Source of the DNA: an uncultured Prevotella sp.
Lineage (GTDB): Bacteria; Bacteroidota; Bacteroidia; Bacteroidales; Bacteroidaceae
Direction of reading: 5' to 3'
DNA: 50,833 nucleotides
Assembly: GCA_946402275.1 (NCBI GenBank)
Contig: CAMIVY010000002.1
Location: forward strand, 208,724-259,556
A program made the position numbers and the translations under genes. This document shows positions 8,645 through 17,675 of the stretch, one piece after another; the stretch's first letter is position 1; every line of letters begins with the position of its first letter. The notes beneath the pieces were generated by a model, which was given only the letters and a program-made list of their open reading frames with translations, did not search any database and was not told where the DNA came from.

Positions 8645-8770
8645 TTCGATGCAAAGTTACGAAATAAGTGAGAGAATTATAAGAAAAAACCATTTTTCTT
8701 TTTAATTCCGAGCAAAAAGTAACTTCGGTGAAACCAAAGTTACAATATTTTTCGTAACTTTGCATCGAAA
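8644..8770. promoter_or_regulatory. Divergent promoters built on a 21-bp perfect inverted repeat
   Basis: The 21 bases 8644-8664 are the exact reverse complement of 8750-8770. Each arm contains a -7 element: TAACTTTG on the minus strand at 8652-8659 for the phosphatase and on the plus strand at 8755-8762 for the DUF308-like gene. The core ATGCAAAGTTACGAAA is a recurrent extended -7 sequence in this window. In the minus direction the -7 ends 7 bases from the ATG, implying an almost leaderless transcript. Confidence 0.6.
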
Positions 8771-8787
8771 ACATAAAGAAAACCATT

Positions 8788-9495
8788 ATGAAGATTTTTC
8801 AGAGTTCCATTTTCCGTGCTATATGTGCCATCGTAGTTGGTGCATTGTTGATTAAATATCCAGAAGATGGTGTAACCTGGCTGACCGTAGCCATCGGTGT
8901 TCTTTTCCTGTTGTCTGGTATTATTGCCGTGATAGCATATTTAAATGCCCGGAAACACGCCAGCGAATATACGATTACCGATCAGGAAGGACGAATTTTT
9001 TCCAACACACAGCCTACCTTCCCTATCGTAGGAGCAGGCAGCATCATTCTGGGATTGACACTGGCCTTAACCCCCGGCGTCTTCATTCATGGCTTGATGT
9101 ATATTCTGGGAGCCATCATGATATTAGGAGGCCTGAACCAGCTGATGGCATTGATTTCCGCCCGCAGACTGGGTGAGGTACCCTATACCTACTGGATAGC
9201 CCCGTCGTTAGTGCTGATAACCGGACTATTTGTCGTGTTGAAGCCAATGGACAGTGCAGGACTTCCTCTGCTCATCTTAGGATGGTGTTCACTGGTTTAC
9301 GGCATCACGGAAGTCATCAACTCACTCAAAATCCATAATCTCCACAAAAAAGCAGACCGCCAACGTGAGGAATTAGAACGTCAGCGGTCTGAAGAAGAGT
9401 CGAAAGTGGCAGAGGAAATCAGCTCTGAGATCAACAAGAAGCCAGAAAACAACACCCCTTCCGAAGAAGGAGACTATCCTGACTTCGTTGGATAA
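8788..9495 (+). CDS. HdeD/DUF308-like multi-span inner membrane protein
   Basis: 235 residues with about six hydrophobic helices in three pairs (RAICAIVVGALLIKYP, WLTVAIGVLFLLSGIIAVIAYL, IVGAGSIILGLTLALTPGVF, GLMYILGAIMILGGLNQLMAL, IAPSLVLITGLFVVLKP, LPLLILGWCSLVYGITEVIN). Gly-rich paired helices of this kind are characteristic of the DUF308/HdeD family, linked to acid or envelope stress in enterobacteria; the role in Bacteroidota is not established. The C-terminal 50 residues are charged and probably cytoplasmic (DRQREELERQRSEEESK), ending DYPDFVG. It is transcribed alone from the divergent promoter region and converges on uridine kinase. Confidence 0.8.
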   Translation: MKIFQSSIFRAICAIVVGALLIKYPEDGVTWLTVAIGVLFLLSGIIAVIAYLNARKHASEYTITDQEGRIFSNTQPTFPIVGAGSIILGLTLALTPGVFIHGLMYILGAIMILGGLNQLMALISARRLGEVPYTYWIAPSLVLITGLFVVLKPMDSAGLPLLILGWCSLVYGITEVINSLKIHNLHKKADRQREELERQRSEEESKVAEEISSEINKKPENNTPSEEGDYPDFVG

Positions 9496-9500
9496 ACTAG

Positions 9501-10115
9501 CTATACATTGGTAACGATTCCCTCGATAAAGGTCTTGAGAATATGGATTCCCGTTTTGTTCTCATGCCCCCAGGGGATGATTAAATCGGCAAATTTCTTA
9601 GTGGGTTCAATAAACTGCTCGTGCATGGGCTTGAGCACTTTCTCGTAACGGTCGAGCACCATCTCTACCGTACGTCCACGTTCCACGACATCACGGCGGA
9701 TATTTCGGATGAGTCTCACGTCGTCATCAGTATCCACGAATATCTTCAAATCCATCATGTCGCGCAATTTCTTATAGTGCAGCGTCATGATACCTTCCAA
9801 GATAATCACTGGCTTCGGATCCACATGAATTGTTTCCGGCAAACGGTTGGAGAGAACATAGGAATAGGTAGGCTGCTCTATCGCCTCACCATTCTTCAAC
9901 ATCTTGATATGTTCCGTCAGCAGTTTCCAGTCGAAAGCATCAGGATGGTCAAAGTTTATGACACGGCGTTCCTCGTCAGTAAGTCCTGTCGTATCGTTAT
10001 AATACGAATCCAAAGGGACAACAGCCACACAACGGGGATGCAGCACGTTAGCAATTTTCTTTACGACGGTTGTTTTTCCTGAGCCTGTACCGCCAGCGAT
10101 TCCTATAATGGTCAT
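9501..10115 (-). CDS. udk: Uridine kinase
   Basis: 204 residues from MTIIGIAGGTGSGKTT. The P-loop GGTGSGKT is at residues 8-15. PLDSYYND, INFDHPDAFDW, PTYSYVLSNR, ILEGIMTLHY and IRRDVVERGR are the family's substrate and Mg-nucleotide segments. It phosphorylates uridine and cytidine in pyrimidine salvage, in the cytoplasm. A TTG seven codons upstream (10136) could also start the frame, but the ATG places the P-loop at the usual distance and TTGAAAGGCG before it could help ribosome binding. It begins 26 bases after the secreted nuclease/phosphatase gene on the same strand, so the two are probably co-transcribed; this ties nucleoside salvage to extracellular nucleic-acid breakdown. Confidence 0.96.
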   Translation of the reverse strand: MTIIGIAGGTGSGKTTVVKKIANVLHPRCVAVVPLDSYYNDTTGLTDEERRVINFDHPDAFDWKLLTEHIKMLKNGEAIEQPTYSYVLSNRLPETIHVDPKPVIILEGIMTLHYKKLRDMMDLKIFVDTDDDVRLIRNIRRDVVERGRTVEMVLDRYEKVLKPMHEQFIEPTKKFADLIIPWGHENKTGIHILKTFIEGIVTNV

Positions 10116-10141
10116 ATTCTTAAAAACGCCTTTCAACTTAT

Positions 10142-11224
10142 TTATTTCTTTTCCTTCACCAGATAAACCAGTGTAGGCAAGTGGTCACTATAGCCATCGA
10201 GCCAGACGCCACCGGCATGGGTACGCAACGTACCTCCCTTGTATTTTCCCTCCTGCTGGAACAAGTAGTCGCGACGGAAAATCATGGGTTGATAGAACTT
10301 CAGTGTGGTACAGTCGATGCTGCTGGGCTTAATGGGCTTGCCGTCCTTCATGTGTTTATCCAGCAACGAGTGTGAAAGGATAATCTGGTCGAACAAGTTC
10401 CAGGCACCATCGTACATCAATGTTCCCGTACCGCTGGCATGAATATCCCAGAAGGGGTTATACAGGTCGCCCACCTTCTGAACATCCTTCATCTTGCGCT
10501 TGGCACCCAACGCCACCGACATAGAGGGGTCTTTCGGGTCGTCGTTCATATCGCCCATGATAATCAGCTTAACGTTAGGATCTTCAGCTATCAGTGAGTC
10601 CTTGACAACACGCAGTTGTTCGCCACCCAACTCACGGTAGTAGGAAGTAGCTCCACGCGAAGGCAAGTGGTTAACAATAACCGTCACATGCTCATCAGCC
10701 ATCGTTCCACTTACTACGAGGAAGCCACGCGTTGCCCTGTTCTTTTTGATATCCTCCTCCAATTTATATACATAGGGTACGAGTTTGACATCACGGACAG
10801 TAAACAGAGAGGGATTGTAAATAAAAGCACAATCCACACCACGATGGTCAGGTCCTTCAATATGACAGAACTTCATGTTGCGAGCCTTCAAAGGAGGCTG
10901 GTTGCAGAGGTCTTCCATACATTTGGCATTCTCCACCTCCGACACACCGATGGCAGCACAGCCCATTGGCAACTTGTCTGTTCCCATCTCAGCAAGCACG
11001 CGTGCCATATTACGTAACTTATGGGTATATTTCAACCCCGACCACTTATTACGTCCCTCGGGCAGATATTCATAGTCATTATGGCCTGCATCATGACACG
11101 TATCAAACAGATTTTCAAGGTTATAGAAACCAATGGCATACAATGAGAACTTCTTCTCCTGAGCCTGTGCATTCAAGGTTCCTACCAGGAACATGAAAGC
11201 GGTGAGATAGAATAGTTTTTTCAT
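10142..11224 (-). CDS. Secreted endonuclease/exonuclease/phosphatase (EEP) family protein
   Basis: 360 residues with an N-terminal signal peptide (MKKLFYLTAFMFLVGTLNAQAQ). EEP-fold motifs are visible in order: FYNLENLFD (about 33-41), the catalytic Glu in GVSEVENA (about 93-100), VNHLPSRG, GDMNDDP (Asp/Asn pair) and the closing SDHLP near residue 344. The family includes DNase I-like nucleases, sphingomyelinases and inositol phosphatases, so the sequence fixes the fold and not the substrate. Being exported, next to uridine kinase and divergent from a TonB receptor operon with nucleic-acid-binding-like lipoproteins, it is a good candidate for a periplasmic nuclease or phosphodiesterase. The minus-strand CGAAGATA (11268-11275; TATCTTCG when read) is a weak -7 candidate. 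Confidence 0.9.
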   Translation of the reverse strand: MKKLFYLTAFMFLVGTLNAQAQEKKFSLYAIGFYNLENLFDTCHDAGHNDYEYLPEGRNKWSGLKYTHKLRNMARVLAEMGTDKLPMGCAAIGVSEVENAKCMEDLCNQPPLKARNMKFCHIEGPDHRGVDCAFIYNPSLFTVRDVKLVPYVYKLEEDIKKNRATRGFLVVSGTMADEHVTVIVNHLPSRGATSYYRELGGEQLRVVKDSLIAEDPNVKLIIMGDMNDDPKDPSMSVALGAKRKMKDVQKVGDLYNPFWDIHASGTGTLMYDGAWNLFDQIILSHSLLDKHMKDGKPIKPSSIDCTTLKFYQPMIFRRDYLFQQEGKYKGGTLRTHAGGVWLDGYSDHLPTLVYLVKEKK

Positions 11225-11371
11225 ATAACAAATTGTTTGTAGTTCAACAATTTATAGTTTTATGTTGCGAAGATAGACATTTTTTTCGAGAAAGCACTCT
11301 TTTTTTTCAAAAAAATACACTTTTCTTAAAAAAAACTACAAAAAAGATGCCTCACATTATATTTTATTTAC

Positions 11372-11379
11372 TATCTTTG
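11372..11379 (+). promoter_or_regulatory. -7 promoter element of the TonB receptor/OB-fold lipoprotein operon
   Basis: TATCTTTG, 38 bases before the ATG at 11418. No TTG at the normal distance; the upstream 100 bases are A/T tracts. The divergent nuclease promoter lies within the same intergenic region. Confidence 0.55.
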
Positions 11380-11417
11380 CACCATAAACTATAAATTCAT
11401 TACTAAAATCTACTATT

Positions 11418-14129
11418 ATGCAAAAGAAACTGAAATTAGCCGTGATTGCTTTCTGCTTCGCGCCTATGGCTTTTGCCCAGACTCCCGAAATTCCCGATTC
11501 CTTGGAATCGGCAGAACAGGAAGGGCAGACCGCCGTTGCCAGTGAGCAGACCTTCACCTTCACGGAAGCTCAGTTGGGCGAAGAAGACGACATGTCTCAG
11601 AACGTGACGATTATCTCGTCAAATCAAAACGTCTATGCCTCGCAAGTGGGCTTCACGTTCAGTCCTGTTCGTTTCCGCTACCGTGCTTTAAACCAAAAGT
11701 ACAATGAGATCTACATCAACGGAGCCTCCATGAACGATATGGAAACTGGCCAGTTCCGCTACGCTTTGGTTGGCGGTTTGAACCAGCAGACTCGTGGTGT
11801 GGAAACTACATTACCTTTTGAGTTCAACAACTTCGCAATGCCTGGTATGGCGGGTTCCAACAACTACGACTTCCGTCCCAGCCATCTGGCTACAGGCCAG
11901 CGTATCACGTTGAGTGGAGCCAATCGTAACTACACCCTCCGCGCTATGTACACCTACAACTCAGGTTTGCGTCCTGACGGATGGGCTTTCTCTGCCAATG
12001 TCACCTATCGCTGGGCAAGTATGGGAACCTCTTACGTTGACGGAACGTTCTACAATGCCCTCTCCTACTTCTTCGGAGCAGAGAAAAAACTGGGCAATGG
12101 TCATGCGTTGAGCATCGTCACATGGGGTAACCCGACGGAACGAGCTGCTCAAGGTGCAGCCACAGATGAGATGTACTGGTTGGCTAACAGCAATTTCTAC
12201 AATCCGAACTGGGGTTATCAGGACGGCAAGAAGCGCAGTTCCCGCGTTGTCAACGACTTCGCTCCCACCCTGATGTTGACATGGGACTGGGACATCAACG
12301 AAAAGACCAAGATGACCACTTCGCTGACGGGTCGCTATTCCTGGTATAAGAACACCAAGCTCAACTACAACGGCAGTGAGAATCCGGCTCCAGATTACTG
12401 GAAAAACATGCCATCGAGCTACTACGATGTATGGAATGAGGACGACTTCTGGGGACGCACTCCGCAAGGTTACGAAGACTTTGAGCATGCCCGCATCTAC
12501 TTAATGGATGGCAAGGCTAATCGTCAGATTAATTGGGATCGCCTGTACTACGCTAACCAGCAAGGCAATCTCTCTGGTCGTGATGCAGCCTACTATGTAC
12601 AGGCCAGACACAACAATAATTTCAACATTGCGCTTTCTTCATCCTTGAAGAAGGAACTGAGCAAGACCACCACATGGAATGTAGGTCTGCAACTGGCCCA
12701 CAACACAGGCTTCCACTTCCAGACGATGGAAGACCTGCTGGGTGCCAACACTTTCCATAACATCAACACCTATGCCTTAGGAAAATATTCCCCCGCAGAC
12801 CCACGCGTTCAATACGATTTGAACAATCCCAATGCTGAGGTGAAGGAGGGTGACCGCTTTGGCTATGACTATAACCTCATCGTCCGCAAGGGCCAGCTCT
12901 GGACGAACCTCCGCTACAACAAGGGTGCCTTGCACTCCTTTGTAGCCGCTCGTTTGGGTGGTGTCACCATTCAGCGTGACGGTAAGATGCGCAACGGTAT
13001 GGTTGCCGACTTCTCTTACGGAAAGAGCGGCACGGCCAAGTTCCTGGACGGTGGTGCCAAGGCTGGTCTGGCCTATAAGATAGCCAAGGGTAACACGGTG
13101 ACATTAGGGGCCGGCTTCGAACTGAAGGCTCCACAGGCTCAGGCTGCCTTCGTATCTCCTGAGATGACTAACGACTTCGTTGATAACCTGAAGAACGAGA
13201 AGATATTCAGTTCTGAACTGGGCTACCAGTTTGAGACCAGCTGGTTGAAGGCTAACGTCAGCGGATACTACAACTACCTCACCGACGTTTCTGAGTGGCA
13301 GAACTACTTCGATGATATCCAAGGAGCCTTCACTTACGTCTCTATGACAGGCATCAAGAAGGCCTACTACGGATTGGAATGGGGTATCAAGATCAAGCTC
13401 AACTCAGCCTTTAGCATCCGTACCATCGGAACCATCAGCGAGGCTAAGAACATGAACAACTCCACGGTACGCTTCATGAATTCTACGGAGGGAACTTATC
13501 ATGATGATATAGTATATAATAAGAACATGCGCGAGGCAAGTACCCCTTTGTCAGCCTACAACCTGACACTGAGCTATAGCGCCAAGGGATGGTTTATCGA
13601 TGTAGCAGGAAACTACTATCACCGCATCTATCTGGGCTATGCTCCAGTCTTCCGTTACGGAACGTCTCTGGATGCTCGACAGACCTCATGGACACAATTC
13701 TATGATGCTAACGGCAACCAACCTAACATGGGTAACGACCCCAGCAAGTATATCGTGACGGGCGAGCAGGTTTACTACACTGCTGCTCAGGCTGCCCAGG
13801 ATCCAAGCGTTCAGGAACGCCAGCTGTTGCCAGGCGTTCTTGACCAGGAGAAGAGCAAGGGCGGTTTCATGCTCGACCTCTCTATCGGTAAGAGCATCCG
13901 CTTGAAGAAAGGTCAGCTCAGCATCAACCTCTCACTATCTAACATCCTCAACAACACCAGTCTCTGCACAGGTGGTTACGAGCAAGGACGTATGAACTTC
14001 TCAGGAAGCAGAGATGCTGATGGTAACATCAGCGTAGGCTCCGCCCGTCTCTACAAGTTCGACAAGAACCCGAGGAAGTTCTATGCTTATGGAATTAACG
14101 GAATGCTGAACATCGGTTATAGATTCTAA
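11418..14129 (+). CDS. TonB-dependent outer membrane receptor (not SusC type)
   Basis: 903 residues with a signal peptide (MQKKLKLAVIAFCFAPMAFAQ). There is no carboxypeptidase-regulatory domain and no SusC-type plug opening. A reduced plug-like region is recognisable (FRYRALNQKYNEIYINGASM, then TTLPFEFNNFAMPGMAG), followed by long amphipathic beta strands rich in Tyr and Trp and a C-terminal Phe (GMLNIGYRF). It should form a barrel importing a ligand with TonB energy. It is the first gene of an operon with two lipoproteins bearing OB-fold-type domains (14 bases to the next start) and is divergent from a secreted EEP enzyme. In Bacteroidota such receptors are often followed by DUF5689 lipoproteins. 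I infer a nucleic-acid or nucleotide ligand from context only. Confidence 0.88.
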   Translation: MQKKLKLAVIAFCFAPMAFAQTPEIPDSLESAEQEGQTAVASEQTFTFTEAQLGEEDDMSQNVTIISSNQNVYASQVGFTFSPVRFRYRALNQKYNEIYINGASMNDMETGQFRYALVGGLNQQTRGVETTLPFEFNNFAMPGMAGSNNYDFRPSHLATGQRITLSGANRNYTLRAMYTYNSGLRPDGWAFSANVTYRWASMGTSYVDGTFYNALSYFFGAEKKLGNGHALSIVTWGNPTERAAQGAATDEMYWLANSNFYNPNWGYQDGKKRSSRVVNDFAPTLMLTWDWDINEKTKMTTSLTGRYSWYKNTKLNYNGSENPAPDYWKNMPSSYYDVWNEDDFWGRTPQGYEDFEHARIYLMDGKANRQINWDRLYYANQQGNLSGRDAAYYVQARHNNNFNIALSSSLKKELSKTTTWNVGLQLAHNTGFHFQTMEDLLGANTFHNINTYALGKYSPADPRVQYDLNNPNAEVKEGDRFGYDYNLIVRKGQLWTNLRYNKGALHSFVAARLGGVTIQRDGKMRNGMVADFSYGKSGTAKFLDGGAKAGLAYKIAKGNTVTLGAGFELKAPQAQAAFVSPEMTNDFVDNLKNEKIFSSELGYQFETSWLKANVSGYYNYLTDVSEWQNYFDDIQGAFTYVSMTGIKKAYYGLEWGIKIKLNSAFSIRTIGTISEAKNMNNSTVRFMNSTEGTYHDDIVYNKNMREASTPLSAYNLTLSYSAKGWFIDVAGNYYHRIYLGYAPVFRYGTSLDARQTSWTQFYDANGNQPNMGNDPSKYIVTGEQVYYTAAQAAQDPSVQERQLLPGVLDQEKSKGGFMLDLSIGKSIRLKKGQLSINLSLSNILNNTSLCTGGYEQGRMNFSGSRDADGNISVGSARLYKFDKNPRKFYAYGINGMLNIGYRF

Positions 14130-14142
14130 AACTATTACGATT

Positions 14143-15402
14143 ATGAAAACTAAGAAATTTATTCTTTTCGCACTGGCTGCACTGCTCACCGCTTCTTGCC
14201 ACGACAAGGGCAAATGGGATGAAGTAGATCCGGCTGTTGGTATGGCATCCGTTGGAAACCAGAACTTAATACCCTCCAACCTCAAGACTATCAAAGAGGT
14301 GAAGGAAATGTATGCCAGCGAGATAGCTAATGACGGTTTGGCACAAGTGACTGACTACATGCAGATACAAGGTATCGTAGTTGGCAATGACGAGGGTGGT
14401 AACATCTATCAGGCACTTTACGTACAAGATCCTACTGGAGCTATCAAGATCAGTATCTCACAGTCAGGATTGTATGGTCCTTTCTCTATTGGACAAGGTG
14501 TTTTGATAGAACTGAAAGACCTCTATATTGGCGGTTATGGCAAAGAACCTCAAGTTGGCACTTACTACAAAAATCCCAAGAACGGCAAAGACGGTAGCCC
14601 TCAGGTAGGGCGTATGAGCCGTTACCTGTGGCAACAGCATTATAAGCTGATAGGAACCAATCAGGGTATCACTATTGAACCTTTGGCCAACAAATTCAGT
14701 CTCAACGACTGGGACATGACAGAACAGAGTGGAAAACTCGTCACACTAAGAGGTGTTGAATTGAAAGATGCTGACGGAATGGCTGTTTTTGCCCCAAAAG
14801 ATGCCAATGCAACAGGTGGTGCTATAAATCGTTCTATCAAGCATTTTAGCAATATGGTATTGCGTACCAGCACCTATGCCGATTTTGCAAATTCAATTTT
14901 GCCCACTGGACGAGTTGACATTACAGGTATTGTCACGCGCTTCGACAATACATGGCAGTTATTTATGCGCACTGAAGATGATATCAAGCCAACTATACTG
15001 AATGCAAGCGATTTACCACCAGTGACCGCACCAACCGGTGCGGGCACTAAAAACGATCCCTACAATGTCATCGGTGCCCATGAGGCCGTCAAGGATCTGG
15101 ATTCAGGAAGTAACACAACACAAGACATCTACATCAAAGGATATGTGTTCATGATTGACAAGAGCAGTTATAGTTCTACCTATGGGAACATCAATTACTA
15201 CATTTCAGACGATCCAGAAGGCAAGAGTAGCAGTTTCTATGTTTATCGCGGACTCGGGCTAGACAAGAGTAAATTCACATCCGTTGATGCTCTGAAAAAT
15301 GGCGACCTTGTTGTTACGTGCGGAACTATTACCAACTATAATGGAGTAATTGAGTACACTCAGGGGAACTATCTTACCTCACTCAATGGGAAAACCAAAT
15401 AA
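14143..15402 (+). CDS. DUF5689-like plus DUF6359-like OB-fold lipoprotein
   Basis: 419 residues. The signal peptide ends in a lipobox (LLTASC), so it is probably surface or outer-membrane anchored. Residues about 50-275 resemble the DUF5689 region: KEVKEMYASEI, IQGIVVGNDEGGNIYQALYVQDPTGAI and GQGVLIELKDLYIG, an OB-fold-like beta arrangement. Residues about 300-419 are a second OB-type module (GAGTKNDPYNVIGAHEAV, IKGYVF, INYYISDDPEG, LTSLNGKTK) homologous to the units of the next gene. OB folds of this style, related to the YhcR-type domain of a Bacillus nuclease, are generally regarded as nucleic-acid-binding. It may act as the capture partner of the TonB receptor. Confidence 0.82.
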   Translation: MKTKKFILFALAALLTASCHDKGKWDEVDPAVGMASVGNQNLIPSNLKTIKEVKEMYASEIANDGLAQVTDYMQIQGIVVGNDEGGNIYQALYVQDPTGAIKISISQSGLYGPFSIGQGVLIELKDLYIGGYGKEPQVGTYYKNPKNGKDGSPQVGRMSRYLWQQHYKLIGTNQGITIEPLANKFSLNDWDMTEQSGKLVTLRGVELKDADGMAVFAPKDANATGGAINRSIKHFSNMVLRTSTYADFANSILPTGRVDITGIVTRFDNTWQLFMRTEDDIKPTILNASDLPPVTAPTGAGTKNDPYNVIGAHEAVKDLDSGSNTTQDIYIKGYVFMIDKSSYSSTYGNINYYISDDPEGKSSSFYVYRGLGLDKSKFTSVDALKNGDLVVTCGTITNYNGVIEYTQGNYLTSLNGKTK

Positions 15403-15437
15403 CAATATTACAGAATATAATATAAAAATATAAAAAT

Positions 15438-17246
15438 ATGAAAAGAATTGCCTATTCTCTAATGATGTTGGTTGTGGCAACCTTCATTTTTACCAGTTGC
15501 GAGGATGTTCCCAGCCCATTTGGCACTGTTACTCCTCCAAACACCTCAACAGACTCTGATGAAACCACTGAAATTAAAGGAACAGGCACAGTGTCCGATC
15601 CTTTTAACATTGCTGCAATCATTGCTCAGTGTAACAAGTTAGCTAGCGGTGAAGTCAGCGAGCAAGCATACTATTTTAAGGGTAAGGTATCTGCAATCGC
15701 TGTTGACAAGAGCGGTAATGCCCAGAACTTCAACTATGGTACTTACGGCAACGCCTCGTTCTACATCTCGGATGATGGAACCACCACCAATCAGTTCTAT
15801 TGCTATCGCGTCCTTTATCTTGGAAACAAGAAATGGACAGAAGGAGCTGGCGAATCACTTAAAGTAGGAGATGACGTTATTGTGTGCGCAAAACTCACCA
15901 ACTATAACGGAACCCTAGAAACGCAGCAAAATGAAGGATATTTGTATTCACTCAACGGCAAAACTGAAGGTGGTGGTGGAGGTGACACCCCCAGTGGCGA
16001 CGCAAAGGGTACTGGTACCCTGGAGGATCCGTTCAATGCAGCATCCGCGACGAACGAGGCTCTGAAGTTAGCTAGTGGCACTGTCAGCGACAAAGCATAT
16101 TATATCAAAGGTAAAGTGGCTGAAATTGCCGTTGACAAGAATGGAAACGTACAGAACTTCGATTACGGTACTTATGGAAATGCATCATTCTATGTCTCAG
16201 ATGACGGCACTACCACCAATAAGTTCTATTGCTATCGTGTCCTGTATCTTGGCAACAAGAAATGGGCTACAGGCTCTGGCGACGTGCTTAAAGTGGGAGA
16301 CGATGTTGTAGTTTGTGCAAAACTCACCAACTATAACGGAACCCCTGAGACCCAGCAGAACGAAGGATATCTTTATTCTCTGAACGGCAAGACCGAAGGT
16401 GGTGGCGGTGGAGATGTTACACCTGGTCAGCCACAGGGTGATGGTTCAGAGGGTAATCCCTTCAATGTAGCAGCAGCAATTGCCAAGTGCAAGGATGCCG
16501 GTGAGACCGCTACTACCCAAAGCTACTACATCAAGGGTATTACTGACAATGACTATACCATAAGCTCCTATAAGAATTTTGAGGCAAATATCGTTGATAG
16601 CGAAGGCTCTTCCGAGACATTCAAAGTATTCCGTGTGAAAGACAAGGACGGCAAGGACCTTAAGGAAGGCTGGAAGATTGCCAAAGGTTCTACTATCATT
16701 GTCTATGGTCCTGTTGTAAACTACAAGGGCAACACTCCTGAGACGGCCACTGGCGCTTATCTGGTAAGTGTCAACGGCAAGGATCCTGAGCTTAATGACG
16801 GAACCGGTGGTGGTGACACCCCTGGTGGTGATACAGGCGGTAACACTATCTCGGCTGCATTTGGCGATTTGGACTGCAGCGACATCGCCAACATCAAGTT
16901 AAGTGATGGCACTATAATTTCCCTCACTCAAGAGGGTGGCAAAAATCCGCCCATCTATCACACAGGTAGTAAGATGATTCGCATATATGCCCAGAATGCC
17001 ATAACTATCAATACTGGCAGCAAGAAGATTGCCAAGGTGGAATTTGCTTTCGACGGCACATACGGAGGCAACGATGCTATGTATGGCGAAGCAGGTAGCA
17101 ACAAAATAACTCCTACGAAGGAGAACAACATTGCCACTTTTTCGAATGTAAATAATAGCACCTTGAAAATAGTGAACGACTTCGAGACAAATAGTGGAGG
17201 AACCCAGTTCCGTACTTCCAAGATTACTATTACATACGCTGAATAG
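15438..17246 (+). CDS. Multi-OB-fold (DUF6359-like) lipoprotein with three tandem units and a C-terminal beta domain
   Basis: 602 residues; signal peptide with lipobox (FTSC, Cys21). Three OB-type units begin near residues 48, 191 and 334 (GTGTVSDPFN, GTGTLEDPFN, GDGSEGNPFN), a period of 143 residues, joined by flexible Gly-rich linkers (EGGGGGD). Units 1 and 2 are very close (both contain GTYGNASFY, FYCYRVLYLGNKKW and AKLTNYNGT); unit 3 has diverged. A separate beta-rich domain occupies about 474-602 (ISAAFGDLDCSDIANIKLSD). Units of this kind resemble the YhcR-type OB fold associated with secreted nucleases. It is the last gene of the TonB receptor operon and ends at a clear terminator. A surface binder of a linear polymer fits the tandem design. 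Confidence 0.82.
   Translation: MKRIAYSLMMLVVATFIFTSCEDVPSPFGTVTPPNTSTDSDETTEIKGTGTVSDPFNIAAIIAQCNKLASGEVSEQAYYFKGKVSAIAVDKSGNAQNFNYGTYGNASFYISDDGTTTNQFYCYRVLYLGNKKWTEGAGESLKVGDDVIVCAKLTNYNGTLETQQNEGYLYSLNGKTEGGGGGDTPSGDAKGTGTLEDPFNAASATNEALKLASGTVSDKAYYIKGKVAEIAVDKNGNVQNFDYGTYGNASFYVSDDGTTTNKFYCYRVLYLGNKKWATGSGDVLKVGDDVVVCAKLTNYNGTPETQQNEGYLYSLNGKTEGGGGGDVTPGQPQGDGSEGNPFNVAAAIAKCKDAGETATTQSYYIKGITDNDYTISSYKNFEANIVDSEGSSETFKVFRVKDKDGKDLKEGWKIAKGSTIIVYGPVVNYKGNTPETATGAYLVSVNGKDPELNDGTGGGDTPGGDTGGNTISAAFGDLDCSDIANIKLSDGTIISLTQEGGKNPPIYHTGSKMIRIYAQNAITINTGSKKIAKVEFAFDGTYGGNDAMYGEAGSNKITPTKENNIATFSNVNNSTLKIVNDFETNSGGTQFRTSKITITYAE
15579..16436 (+). repeat. Two near-identical 429-bp intragenic repeats (OB-fold units)
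   Basis: Positions 15579-16007 and 16008-16436 encode homologous 143-residue units with long stretches of near-identity, such as CAAAACTCACCAACTATAAC at 15889 and at 16318. A diverged third unit starts at 16437. The first two look like a recent duplication or gene conversion. Confidence 0.75.
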
Positions 17247-17262
17247 TATTATTTCAAACTAT

Positions 17263-17298
17263 AAAGGCTGCAAGACCGAAAGGCTTTGCAGCTTTTTT
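17263..17298 (+). terminator. Rho-independent terminator of the TonB receptor operon
   Basis: The hairpin GGCTGCAA-(loop)-TTTGCAGC at 17266-17292 is followed by TTTTTT; flanking A/T bases extend the stem. It lies 17 bases after the stop of the last gene. Confidence 0.85.
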
Positions 17299-17590
17299 GT
17301 GCATAAGTAACATTCAAAATAACAACCTTCTTTACAACATGTCATTTATTCCCAAGGTGGGAACATTTTATTCCCAGGGTGGGAATATTTTGTTCCCAAG
17401 GTGGGAATATTTCTTCAGAGCATTGAAAAACACTTTTGGAGTAATTTTATTTTCTTTCGGAGTATTGGGAGAAAGAAGCCATAAGAATAAAAAAGATAGC
17501 CAAAGATTTGGATAATCGGAAAAAATGTCGCACGTTGAGACAGGTTTCGAAGGTACTTCCGTTCGAAAAAGAAAAATAAATCCAAATTTA
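17299..17590. other. Intergenic stretch without a supported gene
   Basis: Between the operon terminator and the L31 promoter I support no coding gene. It contains the three-copy palindrome array (listed separately) and a perfect 7-bp inverted repeat, TTTCGAA/TTCGAAA, at 17545-17568. Short open frames here only translate the repeat array. Confidence 0.6.
17349..17407. repeat. Three tandem copies of a 15-bp palindrome with 22-bp period
   Basis: TTCCCARGGTGGGAA occurs at 17349-17363, 17371-17385 and 17393-17407, exactly 22 bases apart, separated by T-rich 7-base spacers. Each copy is a palindrome (TTCCCA/TGGGAA) around AGG or GGG. The regular phasing resembles a multi-site operator or a dispersed intergenic repeat. 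Confidence 0.85.
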
Positions 17591-17591
17591 T

Positions 17592-17622
17592 TTGGTTTTT
17601 TTTCCATTTATTCGTACCTTTG
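17592..17622 (+). promoter_or_regulatory. Promoter of rpmE2
   Basis: TTG at 17592-17594 (within TTTG), 20-base spacer, then TACCTTTG at 17615-17622: a full match to the Bacteroidota promoter. The 5' leader is about 48 bases. Confidence 0.75.
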
Positions 17623-17675
17623 CACCCTCAAAGTGTGAACTTACATACATAACATATTTAATAATAACAAGTAAA

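Noticed and set aside
15003..15053. Possible CRISPR- or transposon-like repeats in the OB-fold genes
   Set aside because: The repeats are in-frame protein domains without spacers; no cas, transposase or terminal inverted repeats were found in the window.
17297..17607. Two short open frames (72 and 79 codons) over the palindrome array
   Set aside because: They only translate the TTCCCARGGTGGGAA repeats and lack a convincing start signal.
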